The notes under the pieces: model-generated
Told to the model about the DNA's origin: nothing
Seen by the model: only the letters and a program-made list of their open reading frames with translations
Databases searched by the model: none
Program-made: the position numbers and the translations under genes
Origin: Heligmosomoides polygyrus polygyrus
Taxonomy: Eukaryota; Nematoda; Chromadorea; Rhabditida; Heligmosomidae
Length of the DNA: 64,000 bases
NCBI GenBank assembly: GCA_947396885.1
Contig: OX377206.1
Coordinates: forward strand, 19,587,114-19,651,113
Reading direction: 5' to 3'
Shown: in pieces, positions 32,964 to 45,584 of the stretch
Numbering within the stretch: the first letter of the stretch is position 1
Layout: each line of letters starts with the position of its first letter

Positions 32964-33642
32964 AATAGCTCGCTAATCGATGACTCATAAGTTAGTCATA
33001 AAATCGTGGGAAAAAATAACGGGAAAATCAGAGGGAAAATTACGGGCCGCGGAAATAGCGAGAAATACACAGACGTCTTCTACGTGTCTGGGAACTTCAG
33101 CCCTGGGGGTAGTCGAGATCACTGAACACGAATGTGAAGTTCGTTATTTTTTTTTTTTGAAGTGTCGATCGCCATGCATCGATGTTGATCAAATTATCGA
33201 TCAGTACCAGTAACGGGAATCCAGGTCCCGTCAGGGGTGCCAGTAGTGCTGGATCGGTACAAGTAATAGGGGACGAGTTCCAGTAAGGGGGACAAGTAGT
33301 GGGCGACGCTGCTCTAGCGGTCCCGCGTGGGAAAATCTCAGTTCAACACAGCGTTAGAAGCGGTGGGAATCCTCGGTTCTGACAAAATAGGCTTTCCTCG
33401 TGCCACCAAGATCGATCACACGCTCAGTATCTATCGAACATGTCGATTTTTGCCTGAGGTTGACCGTTTGAGGAGGAGGAATAAAGGTGTCTGCAGTCAG
33501 CTTGGCCTAGAGTATTTAAATATTGCCTTTTGTACTGGTAGGGAGGGAAGAAAGCTGCGTAAGCAGAGCAGCTAGCGTGATCTGATTCTCCTTACCATTA
33601 GCTTAGTGATACTGCAACATCGCGCGAGGCACGCCGTTTACC

Positions 33643-34223
33643 GTGATGGAGCACTTGTTTCCTAGGCTCCAGGACCTAACTCCAACGCGACGTCGCGCGC
33701 CAGCCGCGTGCGACGTCGCCGCGCTGAAACGTGGACGTGCGGTGGGTGACGTAGGGTTAGCCGCGGAGCACGAAATGTTCTCGGTGTTTAAGCTCCCGGA
33801 CCACATTTCTAGCAAGGAACTTAAGACCCACAGAATGTGGTAGGCAACAGTCTGCAGTAGGACAATTGATCCGAGAATGGGTGATAGTGTCCTTTTTCCG
33901 TAGTATAACCATAATCACGGGTAAAAATTGACCGAAGAAGTTGTAGATGGCAAGTCCTGACGCTAGAAACCATCCACATAACCAGAATTCCTGTATAAGC
34001 TGTCGCTGATCGTCCCACTGAAACCACACTCATATACCATCTCCAAGAAACGTGAGATGAGGCAAAGGCGTGCCGCACGTCCTGTAGGAAGAGTTTCTAG
34101 CCGTCGGAAGCATCGAACCGCGACAACTCGTCCAATTTCGTCGCGCACTGTGCGCGACGCCAGGGGAGTTCGCGCGGCGTTGGAGTTATGTCTGCCCCCG
34201 TGTTTTCTAATGTTGTGTTGCAC
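33643..34223 (-). other. copy-1-only segment with hydrophobic frame
   Basis: Overlapping minus-strand frames include LCGWFLASGLAIYNFFGQFL followed by PVIMVILRKKD, a plausible membrane segment. The stretch is bounded by GGGAAACAAGTG-like words at both edges (near 34,233 and 33,660) and is absent from copy 2, so it is either an extra exon block or an insertion. Function unknown. Confidence 0.3.
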
Positions 34224-34570
34224 TTGTTTCCCCTCTTGAACCTGCCCGGTTCCGAATGGGAGCCCCTACAATGTCAGTGAAATGGGAAAGTTAGTTAAAC
34301 GAAGAGAAAAGTCGGATTCGAGAAGCCTGTGCACAGGACGGTATTGTCCAACACTGTAACACATCAGATCGTCAATAATCAACTCTAAAGGGGAGTGGGA
34401 ATAAGTCACATATAAGAGAGGACCATTAGAGTGGGCATATCTTTATAACCCACTCCACCCACTCCACACAAATTTGGGCGCCAGTTCGTTGTTGATCAAA
34501 GATCACATTTACGAAAATTTACGATTTACGACCCAAAATATCGTAAATCGTAAATTTTCGTAAATCTGAT

Positions 34571-36190
34571 CATCATGAATACCAGGGACCAATGTGTCGG
34601 ATTTGGAAATATCTTTAGAAAATAAATCCAAACTAATGAGGGAAACTTAAGTACAAAAATTAAGAGTGTTGAGAAACTGTTGTAAGCAAACATAAGAACG
34701 GCTGAAAATTATCCTGAAGAAGGTAAACAAAGGGAGTAGAACGGGGTAGAAGTAAATCAGAAGGACTGCAAGGAGGCCCAATGAGAGTACTCTCCGATCT
34801 TAAAGATTCGCAGGCTATTAAAATGTGTTGTTGAAATCTATCCTGGTTCTTCTTCACCTCTCGTCTGCCACATGCACGCGGATGTCGTCGCGGCTGCGGT
34901 GGAGGATGTCGCGCTGGCGGCGAGAGTCGGAAGACGTAGCCGCGTAGTTGACGCATTGCGGCATAGGTCGCCGCATTTAGCGATGACATTCGTAAGTCCG
35001 CAATTCTACGCTTTGATGACACCTCGAAACCCAATCGGCCATAATTTGTATATAGCGGGTATTGGAGCTTGATCAAGATGGCCACCTTTCTTTCTTCAAG
35101 GTTTTTCGAAATTTATATGTAAACTGGCGGAAACTCCGTGATAGCAACAAGCTTTTCTGGCTTCCAAAACCTGATGTGCTGTAGGAATATACGGTGGCTA
35201 CTTCAGGCGAGTTCGCTAAGGCAGCATTGAGGGAAGACTTAAAAGTCGAACGTTCACCGACTTTATTTTTGAACGATCAACATGATGTAGCAACATTCAC
35301 TTTCTTCTGCAGTCGCTGGAATCGTGCCATCGCCTAGTTACTGCTGCGGGCTACAAGCAGGTCCCTTTCCGTTTGGTGCGCGACATCGAGCACCGCTATG
35401 GAGTGAAGATGCGCCCGGCCAGTTCCACCGACGACGGAGTCAGTTTCCTTGTTCCTATTTGGGCTAGTCGGTTTCGACTCTCATAGAAAATTGGGCCCGT
35501 CCGCTGACGCACAGAGTACAGAACCCAACGAAGGTATTCATTGCACGCGCATGGGCCCGCTTCCCTATAAGTACCCCTTTTCGAATCTAATAGCAATTAA
35601 GAAGCTCTCGCCTTGACCTCCACTGCAAGAACCCGCTGCTGTTTTCCCCACTTTTCTTGCCTACTCACCCTAACTTAAGCTCACCGTCCAAAAACCGGTT
35701 CAAAAAGTATGGAATGGCGTCATATAGTAAAACAAGTAAGCCGAAAAATATTCTGCATGAATGTATGTACAAATCACAAGGTGAGCAACTGTGGGATATA
35801 CGACGTAGTCTGACTGATAACCCACCACTAACCCCTGAGTAGTAAATTGCATTAAGTTCTTTTTCAAAGCACTGATATGCCTAGTGCGCTACTTCTTAAT
35901 AACAGTAGTGTTCTCGGTTACTGTGGCCAAATTCTGCGCCAGAATAGTAACGCTCTGCAAGGATCATCTTCTCTATCGCGGTGATTGGAAGCATAAACCG
36001 GATCTTGTGCAGGCTCTTCAGCTCTGAATACAGACGAATTTAATGAAATTAGCTTTCAACTATTTGTTGTGTGCACATTCGGTATTGATATAGGTATGCT
36101 TATGCGGGCTAGGAGTTCCACATTTTTGACAACTTCACCTAAACAAGCGGTTCTAGGCGGAAGTCTGCAAGGAACGAATAGAGACGGCAG
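34571..36190. other. no gene recognised
   Basis: Several open frames of 60-140 codons on both strands, including a proline-rich one at 34,660-35,085, but none with a known motif or matching splice signals. No bounded repeat was seen. Confidence 0.35.
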
Positions 36191-36199
36191 ACAGAAACA

Positions 36200-37130
36200 G
36201 AACTAACGATAAGCATGAAGAGCTTGTGAGTGCGAAACAATCATTCCAATTTTCGGTTACTGACGACGAGGAGTTCAAGGGCGAGAGCGCAATTGATACA
36301 ATAGGGAATGATAAGATAGTGCGTCTCACGCGATTGATTCAAGGATTCAATGATCCGCGAACACAGCCGGCACTGTCGAGAAGACTAGTTAAAATCGAGT
36401 ACTGGCAGTAACTCTACGATGGGATTAGCGACTGCTCACACTCCGGAACAAAGGAAATATGTCGCAGGCAAAAAAAGTTTCATCAAGACAAGGACAAGGA
36501 AGGAACTGATGAATTTACCATATTTCCACAAGAAAAAGATGTCCGCTATAGAAGTCTTGAAAGGTAGACACTGACAAGTATGGATTTCGAGCACATGATG
36601 AGTAAGAGGTAAGCGCACGATATCATTTCACCTAATCAGTTCGGTGTCTTAAAAGATCGATCCGCAGAACTTGCGGTACTCTGATCTCTAAATGACTGGA
36701 GCAGGGCTATCGTGTGCCATCAAAACGTAGATGTCGTTTATTTCGACTTTAGAAAGGTATTCGATGAGGTTCCTCTTGCGAAATTAACTGATAAGTTGGT
36801 TGGGATTCATTCGACAATAGTCGAGCGGATAAGGAGTTTCCTTTCAAGTAGATCGTATCAGGTTCGCGTTGAGAAGGTTTCCTCTTCGAATCAATCATCA
36901 AACTAGCAGCGATCTGGCTGGAGTGCTGTCACCAATACTACTTCTCATTTATACTTTTGACATACCTTCCAACGTTGCCTCATTGGATGTCAAGCGCAAA
37001 AGTTATGCGGACATAAAGATATGAAAAGTCATTAAATCTCCTACCGATTCCGCCAGGCTTCACGCAGCTATTGATTACATCAGCGAATGGGGAACGCAGT
37101 GGGAGCTGCCTCTCTTCGTAGAGAAAGCGT
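36200..37130 (+). pseudogene. LINE reverse transcriptase fragment
   Basis: Broken plus-strand reading contains NQFGVLKDRSAELAVL, DVVYFDFRKVFDEVPLAKL (the catalytic-Asp motif of non-LTR reverse transcriptase), RIRSFLSSRSYQVRVE and later SYADIKI/WGTQWELPL-like pieces. Stops and frameshifts interrupt it, and both ends are missing. It resembles CR1/Jockey-type enzymes more than the RTE copies at 50-54 kb. Confidence 0.75.
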
Positions 37131-37199
37131 TTGTTCTACCTACTGCACGCCGCTCCAATTCCTATACTCCCAGCCACCATACTATCCACTATACTTGTG

Positions 37200-37395
37200 C
37201 TCGAATAACCGAATTCGAATAGTTATTCGAATAATTTATTTAAATAAGATTTTCGATTATTTGATTATCCGAGTTTCGCAAAATCGAATAATTATTCGAA
37301 TCCGATTATTCGAGTTTTGCAAATTCGAATAATTATTCGAATTTGATTATTCGAGGTTCGAAAATTCGAATAATTATTCGAACTTCGAATACGTG
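37200..37395. repeat. TTCGAATAA simple-repeat block
   Basis: Repeated ATTCGAATAATTATTCGAA words with a period of about 45 bases. The same word family forms the ends of the element at 39,442-42,455 and the block at 48,365. Confidence 0.8.
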
Positions 37396-37619
37396 GTCGC
37401 TTCGAATGTGCCATAATGACGATTTTTGAAAGCGACGTTCATTCCGGTGACGACTGTTTTCGATAGCACACTGTCGAGGAGCTCACCGTTACGAAAACGC
37501 ATTCAATACCCTACTATACATAGAAAGGTGGTGTGAGTGCGCGTGTGTAGTTCATCACAGCTGGTGTGGAGGCATGGCGTATTGGCGATACTGACAGCAG
37601 TTGATGGAGATCGACTGTG

Positions 37620-38065
37620 GTCCGAAACTTCAGCCGCTGGAGTAGCCGACCTCGCTGAACACAAATCTGGAGTTCGTCTTTGAAATTATCGGTTGAAGTT
37701 GATCGAGCTATTGAATTTCTATGGGGAACTCGTTGAGGCGAATCAATTGTATGACCGCACTTCGTCGATATTTTCAAAATCTAACTTCACATTTGTGTTC
37801 TCTGCGAACATGACTGTCATGCACTTGAACCCTATGAGCCCTAATTTGCGCAATAAACACAAATTTCGACGGAAAATTAAAAAATGAATTTCAGATTCGT
37901 GTTCAGTGACCTCGATTACCTCGGGCCTGAAGTTTCGAGCTTGTTGATGATATTCACGGAAAATCGACAATTTGATTGATAACTCTTGATGGCAATCGTT
38001 ACTGCAAAAACTAACATAAGATTCGTGTTCAGCGACCTTGATTACTTCGAGGCTGAAGCTCACAG
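37620..38065. repeat. repeats of GATTCGTGTTCAGnGACCTnGATTAC
   Basis: The motif occurs at 37,894 and 38,020 (direct), inverted at 37,620-37,676, and again inverted near 33,095-33,145 inside hAT-like copy 1. Weaker forms lie near 37,790. Some carry a CTGAAG/CTTCAG extension. The element is unknown. Confidence 0.55.
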
Positions 38066-39037
38066 TTTGCGTATATGGCACGATTATATACAATTTTCAG
38101 TTGAAATTCAAAGTTTTTCAAATCAAATTCAACCTTGTTACACGGGGAAGATTCTAGAAGAACGTTGAAATTTATTTCAAAAAAGTTTAATTTCGACTGA
38201 AAATGGTATACAACTCCACGATTTGATTGATTGACAATTCCTGTGAGATAATGAAATGAACAAACAGAGTGAACGGCTTTTTTTCGCAAAAGCTTTGCAT
38301 TTGTGCGCAGATGCTTTGCACATGTATTTCTGTAGGAATTCTTTTTGTAGGATTTTTTTTCAGGAAAAAAGTTCTCATGTCTTGCCATCTTAACGAGTAT
38401 TGTAAACGGCTCTTAAAAGATATTGAATATCTCCATTATTTGCATTGTTTAAAAGAGTTCTATTCTTTTATTTTGTATCTAGTAAATGTTGTCGTTGAAC
38501 TTACTTTACTACACTTACTTGAACCTACACAATGCGCTTTTGAAGTGAGTAAACGATATCAAACGAAGTTGGCTAACACAAAAATCGCTCGTCCTTATTA
38601 ATACACTGCAGTGCAAAATTATAGGTTCACTCCCGATTTGTCCATTAGTACCCGAAAGATCCGCTGCCTAGGTTCAGCGATGTTACCGTCCAGGGGTGTC
38701 TGTAATTACGATTTACGATTTACGACATTTTGGGTCGTAAACCGTAAACTTTCGTAAATGTAGCTGGCGACCAAATTTATGTGGACTGGGTTATAAAGAT
38801 GTGGCCACTCTAATGGTCCCTCTTATAGCTCATACCCACTTGCCTTTAGAGTTGATTCTTGATGATCTCATGTGCTCCTGTGTTAGACAATACCGTCCTG
38901 TTCACAGGGTGCTCGAATCCGACTTTCCTCTTCGCTAACTTTTCCATTTCTGTAACATTGTAAAGTTGCCGCTTAGAACCGGGCAGGTTCAAGAGGAAAA
39001 GAATTGCAATAAAATACCAAAAATAAGCTCATATCTA

Positions 39038-42000
39038 AGAGACTGGGGTGGCGAGGATCCTCCGTTTCCGGTCCAGAGCTAGCAAGGCACATCGCATTCC
39101 TACTGCCAAAGGTTGTTCCATTTCAGCCCAAAAAAGACACTGGAAGCGGATTCTTAGAGAAAGAGGGTACTCTAGCTCCATGTCCTGTTTGGTAATAACG
39201 TCGAGTCAATCGGTTTGCAGCAGATACATGCTAACCCTACCGAATAGAATTGACGCAAATGAACGATCGAACATCATTCGTAACTGGAAGCGGGGTCTAA
39301 ACAGTTGCTGCATTCATGTGGAAATGGTAAACCACTAATGTCTCGATATATGTCGCGAAGACGGGCAGCATTGTGAGATGGAATGTCACACCCAATCAGG
39401 CCGCATTTAGTGGGCATGTCGTTCAGAAAGGGCGTGTACAGTATACCTTTGTCCTTGGGAAAAAAATTTCGAATTTCGAATGATCGAATAATACTCGATT
39501 TTCAAAATTTCGAATTTCGAATGATCGAATAATATTCGATTTTCAAAATTTCGAATTTCGAATGATCGAACAATATTCCATTTTCAAAAAGTCGAATTTC
39601 GAATAATCGAATTTCGAATAGTCGAATATTCGAATAATCAAATGAACACTATTATTTACTGTTGTCACCCAGTGGTTTACATTTAATTATTTTTTATTAC
39701 CCACTGTGAAGGAAATGGATGGCTGCTCCATCCATTTCCTTTACGAGACCAAAGGACAATAACAGCGGTATAATGGCAGTGAAGCACGCTTTGCTACCCT
39801 AAGAATTCGTGCACCGAGAAGAGAGAAACACCTTGGGTAGGCAGAGCTAGATTGTTATAGGTCTTTCTCTATAGGTTGCTATCGTTCCTTATGTTATAGC
39901 GAAGCTTCCAGGTGGTAAAAGAATGATTATCATGGGCGGAGAAATGACACAAAGGCGATTTGGTGCAGAAAGGGCGCACTGGAGTCTCATGAATGGCATT
40001 CAGTTTGTGTTCTAGCTCCGTGGAAGAGAAACGGACCCGCGTTGGAATCTAATCTGACAGGACACTACGACTTGGACAGTGTTAGAGCGGAAATGGGAAT
40101 GGCTCACTTTCATAGGAAACGGAGTACGACTGGCTCTTGTACTCCATAGCCATTGCACTTCCTCTCTTCTTCAACGTCTTTACTGGCAGAAAGCAGGAGC
40201 TTTCTAGGCCACTGAAAGTTCTACCTCCCTACCGCAGCCCCTTCGGCTCTAATCGTTCCCTTGTTGTAACTGGGGTAGAAATACAAAACGAAGTTTCTCC
40301 CGTAGTATACTGAAGGTAAAAATATCTGTGTACAGGCATAACCCTAATCAATGCGATTCACGTGAATGGCCACAGCACGCTCGACGGCCGTTTACAAGGA
40401 AGCAGGTGCGCAGCGGAGGGCCGCGCTTGCAGTGCTTCCCACCACTCTCTGCTAATCGAAGGTTTAGGGTCTTGTACTCCCACAACTCCGGAGATCGAAA
40501 GCAGGTTTCGCCCAAACGTCGTCTAGAGGGCTAATTGAGGTGCTGATCGCAAATCTAGTAAACGTTTTCGCGTGATTCCACATTTTCATGAGTGATCAAG
40601 TTTATCAGTTTGAGTACATAGAATCGCTTTCTTCACCTACATATGTGATCAGACTTTCTTTCCAGTCTTCGACTTTGAGATGGAAAGTAGTGCACGAAAA
40701 ATGGATAATTTAGAAAAAGAAATGACAGATTCGTGGCAGCAGCCCAAATAATTTCCTAAGGCGAGGAAAGGACGAAATCAGTGGTCATGACAACCCCATC
40801 CTTACTCACGAACACACACTATGAAATATCGTAAGCGGCCAAATTGTCGAAATTGGATACCATATTCGTGCTCAGCATCCAAAATAACAGTACAGGCGAT
40901 GTTTGGGCGAAAAAAATCGACCTCCACTCCACTTTTGGAGTCACAATAGTACAACGCGGCCGGTTATTCTGCACATTTTCTCGCACATACTCACCGTCGC
41001 CTATTGTGGTCGACGGTAAAACCGAACGCGTTTGCCAGCTTCGTGATCAGAACCTCAGTCAACCCTCAGGACAACATTTGTACGAAATTTTATTATCTAC
41101 TTACGAAGTCATGGGGATTAATACAAGTACCTACGTTTGCAAAGCCCCCCCCCCCCTGTCAGTGCGGGAGAGTGGCCGAGGAAGAATAGGCTACAAGAAG
41201 ACCAATAGAATAAGTTAATCATATATGTAAATTTTAATACTCAAACAGTTTTAAATTCAATGTCTAAACAACGAAGTAGAATTAGAAATAACCTGAGGTA
41301 TACATGAACTCTAAATCACTCTGTACTATAACAAACACAAGTGGAAAACAAGCAACAACTAAAACAAGTAATAACTAAAACAATGGTAACAACAACACTA
41401 AACGTGTCTTGTTTCGCCTCTGCCTTCATACAAAACATGTTTATAATTAGTCACCCCGAGGCTCGTCAGTGAAGAAGGTGACTAATTAATTTAGTTGTTA
41501 GTACTGTATTTGGTGTTATATGCAAATGCTACGAATACTACGGAGTACAATACTACGGAGTGGGTCAAAAATGATGCATTTTATAAGAGATGCTAAAATT
41601 AGTAAAATTTACAAGAGAAACGTTCTCTATAGGAACCCGAAGACTGATCAGCACATCCCAGAGATGGACTGAAGCAACACATATCGATCATGTTCGTAAA
41701 TATGGTTAAAATGCTAATATGTTCTACATTTACCAAAACGCACAGCAATCCGTAAACAACTCTCCTAGATTCGAACCTGGACCTCTCCCCGCTATCCACG
41801 CCCCGACTGCAGTGAATGATTCATTTGACCTAATAAATTGTCAGATTTCTAACATCTAACTATAATTAAAGCTCTATAGCATCTGCATGTTAATTTCTGA
41901 GTATTTCAAGGCCATTAAAGGCGTCACTTTCGCCTTATCAGCCAGCACTGAAGTGCTACAGTTTTTTGTAATTTTTGACCTACCCAGATGCCCGCAGGAC

Positions 42001-42704
42001 ATTTGAAGACCACTACGGTGCTTCTTAGACACACCCTTATAACAAGCAATAGGTCATTTTAGAAATCTCCACGGGAAGTTCATTGACTTCTATTGTCAGA
42101 ATACGTACACACAATTCGGCACACTTTGAGCGACGCGCGAAACTCAAACATCGTTTTTTATCATAAGGTCAGACTCCCCTGGTTTTCGAAGAAGAGTGCC
42201 ACTAACTTGTTAAGAGATTGATAAAGAATATTCGAATATTCGATATTCGAAGCCATCGAATATTCGAATAAACGAATATTCGAATATTGGCCACTTTCGA
42301 ATATTCGAATAAACGAATAATTCGAATATTGGCCTTTCTCGAATATTCGAATAATCGAATAATTCGAATATTGGACTTTCTCGAATATTCGAATAATCGA
42401 AATTCGAATTTATTCGAAATTCGACTATTCGAAATTCAAAAAGGACAAAGGTATAGTGTACAGTCGGTACCCTGATCGGCTGGCAGATGTTCGGTCTGTG
42501 CTCTGGTTATTATTGGCTGGCGCCCTCCCACCTACCAATGCTGATCACTTTCGCGACATGACCAATGTCTCTATCGGTTTGCATTGTGCTTGATAGAGAT
42601 GTATTCCGCTCACGATGCTGCAGGTTGTCGGAGAGGAAACGGAGCTGGCGAAGGGTAGCCCGAGCGAGCGCAGGGAGTTATTAAATAGTGGAGCAATATT
42701 ATAA
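39038..42704 (+). pseudogene. reading frame shared by hAT-like F1 copies (copy 2)
   Basis: First block 39,038-39,430 contains ELARHIAFLLPKVVPFQP, YMLTLPNRIDANERSNIIR, NWKRGLNSCCIHVEM and IYVAKTGSIVRWNV in shifting frames. It is cut by the inserted element at 39,442. It resumes at 42,464 with PDRLADVRSVLWLLLAGALP. The last block, 42,615-42,704, reads MLQVVGEETELAKGSPSERR and ends GAIL-stop, nine bases shorter than in copy 1. The C-terminal block is still open in both copies with an in-frame length difference, which hints at past selection on the protein. The gene is dead in this copy. No family was recognised. Confidence 0.5.
39442..42455. mobile_element. hAT-like family F2 with TTCGAATA ends (3,014 bp)
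   Basis: Terminal inverted repeats TATACCTTTGTCC and GGACAAAGGTATA, flanked by a perfect 8-bp duplication GTGTACAG (39434-39441 and 42456-42463) that matches the hAT form nTnnnnAn. Inside each end lie about 200 bases of TTCGAATA/ATTCGAAT repeats. The interior has no transposase-like frame. It holds the dispersed GTGATCAG-type repeat several times, a C-run (about 41,145), and a B-box-like GGTTCGAATCT on the minus strand near 41,770. Inserted in the shared frame of family F1. Confidence 0.85.
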
Positions 42705-43413
42705 AGTTTTCGAAATCATACAAGTGCAGGCTTGAGTAGGAGACCGGCGCTTTGGTCAGTGGTGAAACGATTTGTAATTTTTAGTATTGACAGCGAATTT
42801 TGTATTTTTTCTGTTGTTTCTGCTAATCCCTAGACTAATATGCAAGCTAAAAATTGGTAGTAAGTTAAGAGTTTAATGAATATTCAAACGATGCAAGCTT
42901 TTTGCTGAAATTCCATGCATAGGCTTAAGTATAGTTTTTAAATCTACAGTTTTTTGACTTTCCTGAAACGTGTTTAGTTTGGTTTGAAAGATGTCTTATT
43001 AGCAAGGAAACATGAAAAAGTAATAGTTTGGTAAGAAAATTGTTCAGCCTAAGCTGAAAATAACACAACAGTTGAATAAATATTGAGTCACACCTGAATA
43101 ACGTTAGCAGAAAAAGCTTCAGGAAATTTAGTTGTACTTCAGTTGTGCTTCAGTTCTTGCGATTTACTGCTTACGATTTACGATTTACGACGGTTTTTTC
43201 GTAATTACGTTTTGCGGTTTACGAAGTTTCGAATTTCATTTACGCACGCCCCTGAAACCGTCGTATTCCTCACTATCGAAAGCCTCCATAGAAGAATTTT
43301 AAGCAGGTTATCTTATCAGTGCAGCATACCACGAACATTTATTGAAATTTTAACGAATGGAGATAGGTGCAAAATTTAAGTCTTCATAAAAACGTGATTA
43401 ATCATAAAAGTAC

Positions 43414-43975
43414 CTACAAACAAAGCAAGATTTGTCCTTCGTCACATCGCCTTTGTTGCAGCCATATCGAAAATTCTATTTCGCATATACTGATTAGGTT
43501 ATCAATAACAGTTCGCTCAACATTGACCCATGCATGAAGTACGGCGTTCTTCGGATCAGAAACCGAAGTGTAAGTGGTTCCATTTTTGTACACTTTGTGT
43601 ACAAAAATGCCCCACAAGTTCTCTAACGGGATGAGATCTGGAGGACAACTAGGCCACTCCAAAAATTGAATTGTATTGGAGTTAAGCCAACCTGCAGTTG
43701 ACTGCGATACGTGTATGGATGCATTCTGTTGTTGAGAATAAGGTTGCGCCTACGAAATCTTCTGAAATATGGGAAAAGGTGATCTCGGAGCAATTTCTGA
43801 TAGTCTTCACTGTTCATCCTAAACGAGACGAACTTCCAAGACGAGCGAGACAAGTCCGCATCCAGAAAACGCAACCCAACCATGAGACTTCACCGCCAAA
43901 GTTGCGCCTAGAAGATACTCGACCTCCTTTCTCAGATCTCTCCAGTAGTGTAAAAGAAGTGGAATCTTGATGGGC
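43414..43975 (-). pseudogene. Tc1-like transposase C-terminal half, left arm
   Basis: Minus-strand pieces in order: FRMNSEDYQKLLRDHLFPYF, RRFRRRNLIL, PPDLIPLENLWG (third catalytic region), VYKNGTTYTSVSDPKNAVLH and a C-terminus ending ILLCL. The second catalytic Asp motif (QQDNAPIH) has decayed to LNNRMHP. The helix-turn-helix N-terminal half is absent because the palindrome centre lies directly upstream. Confidence 0.85.
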
Positions 43976-44202
43976 CCGATGGGTACAGACACTATTGGAG
44001 AGATTTGAGGAGAGAGAAGCGAGTATTCTACAGGCGCAACTCGAGTCTCATGGTTTGGGCGGCGTTTTCTGGATATGATCTTGTTGGCTTGGAGTTGGTC
44101 TCGTGTAGGATGAACAGTAAAGACTACCAGAAATTGCTCGGAGATTACCCTTTGCCATATTTCAGAAAATTTCGTAGGCGCAACCTTATTTTCCAACAAG
44201 AT
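43976..44202 (+). pseudogene. Tc1-like transposase, right arm part 1
   Basis: Plus-strand mirror of the left arm: SLMVWAAFSGYDLVGLE, RMNSKDYQKLLGDY, FRKFRRRNLIFQQD. It stops at the catalytic Asp codon, where a LINE has inserted. The reading continues at 47,807. Confidence 0.85.
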
Positions 44203-45584
44203 TCTCCACAACAGTCTTGCCTTTGAACTTTCGTTCCAAACTACCGAACGTTGTTCTTGTATCGAAGACACTACTCAGGATGTGGTTATAACAGTGTTTC
44301 GATTATCTCTCAGCAGTTGCTAGGAGGGAGTCACTGAAATCCGCAAAAAGCATAAATGAAAAATATGAAATGTTTTTGGCAATTCTACGTCATGCTGTCG
44401 CTCTTTTTGTGCCTTTAAAGCGTGTTTGGGTTACAAGGTCGTCCCTTCCACGATATCTGCAAAACATGGTGGATCACAGAAGCTGTTTGTTTAGATTAGC
44501 TAGTGTATCAAGCTCAGAAGAGGATTGGGAAAAATTCCGTAGGTATTCAAAGAGACTTCTCATTTTTCTAGAAAAGTTTAACAGAAATATTGAAAAAAAA
44601 CATAATTAGCACTGGAAGCCAACAAAATTTTTTCAAGCACTTGAATAAAAAGCTAAGACCTTCTATGAAGGTTCCCTCTTTAGAATTGGATAACCAGTTT
44701 GCTGTTTCAGATGTTGACAAGGCTAATTTATTAGCAAACAAGTTCTGTGAGGTTTTCGTTGTTGACGACGGTGATCCTCCTTCCTTCCAATTCGATTTGA
44801 TTTTCCAATGCTTACCTTTCTAAATTTCGACCGGGCCACTTTATATGGCTATTTAAAGAACTTACCTTCCTCCCTATCTCTTACTCCTGACTTTATTCCT
44901 ACTTTTGTGAAGAACGTACCTCATGTTATTGCGGGCCATTGGCATATATTTTTAACTAGTCGCTGTTTTTCTTAGAAGTTCCACTAAGATGGAAGCATTC
45001 ATTTGTTACTCCCCTCTTGAAAAAAGAACCTGCGAACTTGGTGGTTAACTATAGACCAGTCAGTATTACATCGTTTTTTTTTTGTAGAATTTTTGAAAAG
45101 GTTTTGAAAGCCCACATAATGACTCATCTGGAAAAAAAACAATCATACCGCAAGATCAACATGGGTTTGTTAATGGAATATCGACCGTTACAAATCTTCT
45201 GGAAAGCCTTAGTGACTGGAGTGATTATCCAGATGAGAAAAAGTCCTGTGACGTTGTTTACCTTGATTTTGCAAAAGTGTTCGATAGAGTGAGTCATTCC
45301 AAGCTTCTGCTGAAAATTTCTCAATTTGGATTTCACCCGGTCATTCTTCGCTGGTTGAAAGAATTTTTATCAGAAAGAACTTTTCAAGTGAGAATAGGTT
45401 CGAGTTTTTCGTCAGCCAAATCTGCTTTTAGTGGTGTCCCTCAAGGAGGTGTACTGTCGCCTATTTTGGTCACTCTCTATTCTACCGATTTACCTCCTGT
45501 TTTAGAGTAGTGTGAAGTAATTTGCAAGCAGCTTGCTGATGATCTAAAAATACAAATAAATACAGGTGCGATAAAATAAAAATA

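Larger units (their letters stand above)
31707..34570 (-). mobile_element. hAT-like family F1, copy 1
   Basis: Starts CAGGGGTGTGCGTAAATGAA followed by CGTAAATCG/CGTAATTACG simple repeats. It ends near 34,570 in TTTACGATTTACGACCC repeats, but the terminal CCCTG and the duplicated target are not clean there. It matches the well-bounded element at 38,691-43,254 in inverse orientation at both edges, along a leader (34,240-34,450) and across a shared reading frame (32,219-32,963). Copy 1 has about 1.2 kb (33,000-34,220) that copy 2 lacks. Confidence 0.7.
38691..43254 (+). mobile_element. hAT-like family F1, copy 2 (in left Tc1 arm)
   Basis: Ends CAGGGGTGTCTGTAATTACG and CGTAAT...TTTACGCACGCCCCTG, inverted, flanked by TTACCGTC (38683-38690) and AAACCGTC (43255-43262). 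This is an 8-bp duplication with two changes. The Tc1 arm sequence resumes correctly on either side, which fixes the boundaries. Without its own insertion (39,442-42,455) it is about 1.54 kb. It contains the same leader and reading-frame blocks as copy 1. Confidence 0.85.

Noticed and set aside
34500..34590. Clean right terminus and 8-bp duplication for hAT-like copy 1
   Set aside because: The CCAGGG word at 34,581 does not continue into the family terminus, and the left flank GCCGCCAC is not repeated there. The end is probably rearranged.
34660..35085. 141-codon proline-rich minus-strand frame
   Set aside because: Overlaps an equally long plus-strand frame in a GC-rich patch. Likely a compositional artefact.
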